Assembly (NCBI GenBank): GCA_034401795.1
Contig: CM067363.1
Location: 30,742,855 to 30,806,854, forward strand
Length of the DNA stretch: 64,000 nucleotides
Reading direction: 5' to 3'
Origin: Chaetoderma sp. LZ-2023a
Lineage: Eukaryota > Mollusca > Caudofoveata > Chaetodermatida > Chaetodermatidae
Shown: positions 58,278-64,000 of the stretch, in pieces
How positions within the stretch are numbered: position 1 is the stretch's first letter
Layout: the number at the start of each line of letters is the position of its first letter
Notes under the pieces: generated by a model
Seen by the model: the letters and a program-made list of their open reading frames with translations, nothing else
Told to the model about the DNA's origin: nothing
Database searches by the model: none
Made by a program: the position numbers and the translations under genes

Positions 58278-58800
58278 TTTCCTGGACTATAACCACACCA
58301 TAATACATATAACCTGGATGCAAATCAGCCATAAAATTATCAAAGTGCAAATGCCGAAAAATTATGGAAATCTTTTTGAAAAATCAATTTACTTTTTATG
58401 TGGACAAGCACTAAGTATCGTATAGAACACATCTGTGAAGTGGTTTTTTAAAAATCCGATGACCCTTTGTGGGTGCAAATGTAATTATGAGTATAAATTG
58501 GATACAAATCAGACCTAAAATAATTAAAGTTCAAAGATCAAAAAGTTTTTTTGGAATTTTTAAATCAATTTCTTTTTCATATGGACAAGTCCTAAGTATG
58601 GTATAGAACACATCCTTGAAGTTTTTAAAAAATCTGATGACCTCTTGTGGGTGCAAATGTCATTTTAAAAAAGTTTAACCAAGAAATAATAGAGATGAGT
58701 ATAAATTGGATACAAGATTTTTAATTTGTTTTTAAAAAATCCGATGACACCTTGTGAGTGCAAATGTTATTTTAAAAACCTTAGCCATAGGAAAAACCTT
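58278..58800. repeat. Tandem copies of the 'cataatacatataacctgg' repeat
   Basis: Two to three diverged units share cataatacatataacctgg, cctaagtatggtatagaacac and tgggtgcaaatgtcatttt. The same family is at 36.0 and 39.3 kb. Confidence 0.75.
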
Positions 58801-61585
58801 AATTAAATTTAATCAAATGTTCTCAAGACTGCGTATATGTAAGCCTACACGACTTGAGTGTAACATTTCTCATCCACTGTACAAAGTCATCACAGGTTAA
58901 CATTTTTTCATTTATTCTTAATGAAGTGTATCGTAATTGTATCACTACCTGTTGATACCACAGCAAAGAATGGTTTAAATAGTTTAATACAAAAGTATTA
59001 AACTGGAAGTTTATTTCAGTCCGCGAGCTTAATACATAAATGCCTCACTGACCTGATGACCATACTGCCCAACAGCTATCGCTAGATACGGTTACCAGTC
59101 ACACCATGTCATTATCTCATCCTTATTGACTGCACACTAAATTCACTAGAGGTAAGACAGATTAGTCAAGTATTCCTTGCCCTTGGCATAGTCATTTAGA
59201 ATGCATGATTCCAAAAGCACATGAACTGAACAGACCGTCATTGGTTAATGAGATTTCATTAGCCGGCGATTTGTCAGCTGCGAATCAACAAATTTCAACG
59301 GATACCTCAAAAACAACCACCTGGCACTCGGAAGTGATCAGTCACTTAGTAGTCGCACGGATGTTGGTTTTTAGCACCCGCATTCTGACAATGCATTTTT
59401 CTTAGCTTCACTTTGAAATGCAGCATGCCATGGATACCTGCAATTAAAATCATACGACCTTTGACCATGACCTGACCTAGAGAGCCCAAGTTGGGTACCC
59501 CTTTTTGAATCGTTCTTTAGGAACCTAACCAGGGTATATGCAAATTGTGTTGCTTTAGTCACCCCTGTCATGAAATCACCTAAATTTGTTCCAATGGCAC
59601 TGGACTAGCTGGAACAGCATGACATTGCCACTATCGCTCTACGAGTGGTGTCAAGTCTAACTATTGCTGTGCTCATCTTAGATCGTTGACCATTAAGACA
59701 TCAACACTATCATTAATCCTGGTTGCTGCTGTAAGACACTGAACTAGCTTGGCCTGTTCGACATTCCCTACACACGCCGCTAGAATACACAGCCATGTGC
59801 TAAATGAGTCAGTGCTGTATAATTTTCCAGCTTATAGTACCACATGCGACACCTGCGTTTAACTCTGAGCTGGCTGATATCATGGCTAGATGCAGTGTCT
59901 TAAAGATATCTGACATGTACTCCTGATTCTTGTATAATCGCATAGTCCACGGAATCATCTCAATCCCACTCAGAGGCTGCGCCAGTTCATCTGGTTTCCT
60001 CTTGTACCCCTTCACCTCTGCTCTGGGCCATGTTTAAGCCATGCTCCTCAAGTACTATCTTGACTGGAAGACATAGAAGACTGGTCCAGTTTGTGCACAT
60101 GGATATCCATCTGCACAACCCAGACGAGTTAGCAGATGTAAACTTGGAAGATCTGATTATCTCTCTCATTGTGGAACATATGTATTAACCTGTGTTGTAT
60201 GCTCAGCGCTTAGACAATTCAGTGGATGGTGCAGATTATAATGGAAAGTAAAAGGAGAGCCAGGAAAAGTTTCAGAATGTGGAGAAGCTGCTGCGAAACA
60301 AAACCCATGAAATATATAGGCGAAGTCTCTGGCAATTTATATCACCAGTAATGTAACAGCGAGTGTTGCCATGGTCAAGATGACATTTTAATCCTATTCA
60401 TAGTGATCTGGGTCCAAAGTTGAGCACTCTGACTAATGCAGCACATTCCAAATATCAACATCGATGGTGCGTCGGGCAGTGAATGTAATGCACTCGCGAT
60501 TCTAACAACGGAAGAAGTCATGCTTGGTATGGCTGCAAGTGCTATGGCTTAAATTACAATGGCATAGGTTACTCATGGGAACATGTCGCTTCCTCGAAAC
60601 AAACAGCCTATGAGTCACGTCTATGATGTAGGATAATGATGGTTAGCAAACAAAGCATGTCCATGCAGCCAGGCCAAGTATCCCGAACATTGCTGGGCGA
60701 CAGTCCAGACATAATCAACCTACGTAGTTCTCATTGAATTAGACTATGCACAACACTAGGAGTCAAAAGAAGTTTAACATTGTATGTATACCACACACCA
60801 CACACTGGCACAGTCTCTGGTCAACTATGCAATGGCCAGCCTGCAACCACTCCTCGAGGACCTCAGGAATGGAATATTTCAAAGAGGCCAATATCCAGAT
60901 GGCTATCATCACGCACCTCCACACCCTTGAGTGGCTTACCACTAGCAGTGTCCAGTACCAGGAAAAGAGAGCACAGCATGTTGTTCTTCGATGCCGTATG
61001 TGGATGACCAATGCTGGGTTTTGGGGCGAGTTCGGAGGTGATGGTGATGAGGCTAGAACAAAGCTAATTAATGTTATCCTGGCTGTCAACAGCAGTATAG
61101 TAAAGCAGTAGAATGACGAGACCCATATCCTCATTAGAAGAAGGTCCTAAGCGATGACCAGAAGGTCGTGCATCAGTGTTTGTCTAGTGACAGAAAACAC
61201 CCATGGAACGTGCTCTTGCCATTAGTGCATTGGACGGGCAGCATGCAGCTGCCCCAGAGGCATGGACCTCAAGTATCGTCCAGACTGGAGGAGCTGGCCT
61301 TGGTTTAAAATCCCTATATAGCAAGACATCATGACTCTCTCACTCACAGGCCTAGAAGGCAGAGCTTCGAGACCTGGCTCACTGTATATAAAAGACTGGG
61401 CATTAAGTAAAGGGTGTTGATGCATGCTATGTTGGGGTTGCCATCACGGTATGCACGAGTCCTATGTACAGGGTGTTGCTAAAGACTTGCTGAAACTCGC
61501 ACAGCTCATTCATCCCAGATCGGGGAGGATCTCATGGTAGGTATTTTCGCCATGAGCAATATCACAGTTGATGGTCCAGTGGATA
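58801..61585. other. No gene supported
   Basis: Several open frames of 60-123 codons occur on both strands (for example 60746-61111) but none shows a domain, conserved motif or splice structure. Pieces near 59.4-60.2 kb on the minus strand look coding-like in composition and could be very old PIN-like fragments, but I cannot align them. Confidence 0.35.
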
Positions 61586-61589
61586 GTAG

Positions 61590-62010
61590 TAGCAGACTCC
61601 AAATAACAGACTCAAATTTGGTTGAAATATGTCATGCAGCGGAGTAGCATTTTGACCATCTTCAGTAGATTTTTCATAAAATCTAAGATTTTCACCTAAA
61701 AAAATTGACCAATCAAAATTCTGAAAACATGTTCTAGAGCCTACCACCATAGAAACCAGCTAGCCAATTTTGGTTAAAATATGTGAAGCAGCTATGGAGC
61801 AGTAGCATTTTGACCATTTCTTTTACATTTTTCATAAAATAGATTTTCACCTAAAAAATTGATCGAACAAAATTCAGAATAGAATCTCTAGAACCCACCA
61901 TCAGTCTAGCCAAATTTGGTTGACATATGTGAAGCAGCTATGGAGCAGTAACATGTTGACCATTTCTGGTAAATTTTTGATAAAATCTAAGATTTCAGAA
62001 CTTTTCACCC
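61590..62010. repeat. Dispersed repeat, ~155-bp units
   Basis: Units share tttttcataaaatctaag, gaccaatcaaaattctg and gagcctaccaccatag (near 61737 and 61891). It is the same family as 5.3-6.6 kb and 38.3-38.9 kb. Confidence 0.8.
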
Positions 62011-64000
62011 AATGTAACATAATAATGAGTACCCGTAAAACAATAATTATTTAATTTCAAGGTTAGGTATTTTATGATTAAAAATTAATATTAAAATGGT
62101 TCTATAAATTATAAATTATTCAAAAAATTATTAAATGCTATCTGATAACAAATTAATATCATAATATGCAGTATAAATTGTGTTTGCAACTCAAAATTTC
62201 TTAATTCTCATCAATTATTTCATCTGGTGAAATTAATTATAATGTTGTGTTTTCATGACGATTGGTGTAATACAATGCTATTAAAGTAGGTACTGCACCG
62301 TTCACCTGGGCACTAGCTCGTGGTGACTAATGGTGTGTCTATTAGTTTTCCAAGCCATTGCAGACAGGCAAAGTAAACACATTTAGCAGCCAAAGGGCTT
62401 TCAATTAAAGTCCTGCTATGGATGTTCATTTCTATTATCTACGAACACAGTAAGGAGAGCACATGAAATGGATTCGAGGCCCTGAATGTGCTGTGCCATG
62501 TCTGTAGTCACCTGGAAACAAGATATTTAACAACGATTCAACATTCATAAACATGTTTCACCTAGAAAGCCTAACTATGTTGAATAATATGTTACTGTAG
62601 AGTCTACAGTGTAAACATCATTTTGATTGTGACAGCTTTATACGACAAGGACCATGTGTATGTTTGATTGACGGAAATTCAAATGGATCAGTCTATTCCT
62701 CATTATCTGGTACATCAGTAGAGGCCATTGAGGCCAAAGGCAAAGTCTAGCGAATGACTGGCCATGATCTTAAGCGTTAATGTTGAATATTTCTGTCACA
62801 ACCAAGGGCTTCTCATAAGGGTCCTTTTGAGGGTATATACCCACAAAATCCAGCTTGGGACCCCTAAAAGTAGTGACAGTGAGTCCCAGGGGAAGATTGT
62901 TAAATACATGTACCAAGTAATTTTATAGGATTTTGCACGAAAATACCTACAAAACTTAGAATGGGACCACCATAGTTCATAGTTGTGTCATTGGTATTCT
63001 ATAATTTTAGCTTGTATGAGAAATACAGATTTCAATTTGGGACCGCCAGATCTCAGCTGAGGACACCAAGATTTTAGGGTGTTGGGTCCCTGGGACTTCC
63101 AAAATTTAGATACAATGAGAAACACTGGTCACAACTTGATCCAAATAATGTTAATATAGTCGTGCTGGTTTAAAGGCTTGATGATAGCTTTAAGTCATGT
63201 TAGTCACTCGTCAGTGTTGAGGGAAGGTATTCATTAATACAACCATTATAACTACATGTACACAATGTAATTAGTAAAATAAAGCTGTCACTATTACAGA
63301 CATGACAGTGTTAATAGTTCACAAACTTCTAATACCTTTGACCTATCTGGGTATTAAATGATAGATATTCTGTTTTAAGTACATGTTTATATCAAGAAAA
63401 AATGGTCACATATAACGTTGCATTGTAAAGAAAACTTTGAAGACGTTGCTTTGTTCAGATTTTAATTATTTCAATTTTGATATTCAAAAAAATATGCTAG
63501 TGTTACAATGATGGTGAGTCCGAGGGACATTTGCCAACATGAGAATGCATGTCCCCTTAAATTTAGCAGTTCCCTATATTACTTAAAATTCAATTTGGTA
63601 TTTGAAACTACGGTACATATGTTGCATAGCAATGTTGGTTATCGGGTTGCTCAGAGACACAAAAGTTGTCTGCACATCCAAATTCAATTCGGAGCCATTT
63701 CAATCTAATGGAAAAATGGTGATAAATTCAGTTGACCTGTACAACTTTAAATTTAGCATAGGTCTGCCTGTTTCATCAGACTTCAACCAGGTGAAATTTA
63801 TTAGAACTTTGCCAGGAGCATTATTTCTGGTAATCTTCATGTATATGTTTAGACTAGAGAAGCCATACAAAATAATATGAGCAGAAGAGGACAATCAAAT
63901 CGTGATGTTTGCTAACTTCACACAATAATAAAACTACTATCACCATGAAAAAACCTGAAATGAATCACAATATTTTAAAAGGAATATTTAAACTTGCACA
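62011..64000. other. No gene seen
   Basis: AT-rich sequence. The open frames at 63508-63880 include hydrophobic stretches, but they overlap each other in two frames and show no signal peptide with downstream domain or splice sites. Confidence 0.4.

Noticed and set aside
60746-61111. 121-codon plus-strand frame and its antisense 123-codon partner
   Set aside because: No recognisable domain, no splice signals that define an exon, and equal length on both strands points to a chance opening.
63508-63880. Overlapping plus-strand frames with hydrophobic stretches
   Set aside because: Two frames overlap, neither has a supported start context, signal-peptide layout or homology that I can see.
1-64000. 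CRISPR arrays, bacterial promoters, operons, tRNA or rRNA genes
   Set aside because: No direct repeats with regular unique spacers were found, no complete tRNA cloverleaf was recognised, and the gene structure is eukaryotic.

Overview
This is animal nuclear DNA: AT-rich, about two-thirds of it recognisable repeat, with short splice-bounded exons, multi-kilobase introns, microsatellites and decayed transposons. There are no bacterial-type operons. The dispersed hairpin-headed repeats (aagAGGCCCaaGGGCCTgt...CTCACCTG) and the mix of Penelope, DIRS, Tc1 and SINE/LINE debris resemble lophotrochozoan genomes. A mollusc is my best guess, made by recall and not by a search.

Host gene. Three minus-strand exons (47310-47109, 40502-39823, 32124-31979) have splice signals and join in compatible phase. 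They encode the end of an F5/8 type C (discoidin) domain followed by REJ/polycystin-1-like extracellular sequence. The gene spans at least 15 kb, and its introns are filled with repeats. No other host gene is well supported.

Mobile elements, left to right: a hAT-type MITE with a matching empty site elsewhere in the window (2.8 kb); a Penelope 3' fragment split by a SINE-like insertion (5.8-6.3 kb); a decayed copy of a large protein family with a FEN/XPG-like (PIN-fold) signature (8.3-10.7 kb); a foldback element (10.7-17.3 kb) that has received a 5.26-kb DNA transposon with about 0.9-kb inverted repeats, TGGT target duplications and a DDD-type transposase broken by frameshifts (11.4-16.7 kb); a DIRS-like remnant (19.5-23 kb); a Penelope-like element (23.3-25 kb); tandem repeats (25.3-26.9 kb); a second foldback element (27.5-28.9 kb); palindrome-bearing repeats (30-32.4 kb); a long hairpin-ended repeat (32.4-36 kb); a 5'-truncated LINE (37.9 kb); the best copy of the PIN-like protein family (41.3-45.9 kb), lying inside an intron of the host gene; another copy split between 50.6-52.4 and 57.0-57.8 kb and bracketed by inverted repeats; and an intact Tc1 transposon (54.07-55.73 kb).

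The best candidates for something undescribed are (1) the PIN/FEN-like multicopy family, seen at five or six loci, which may be a mobile element of unknown type, and (2) the DDD transposon nested in a foldback, which fits the Sola superfamily by its 4-bp duplication and acidic triad. A third is the set of repeat families whose 5' hairpins keep their pairing while their sequences differ. Repeat boundaries are approximate unless a target duplication is given.
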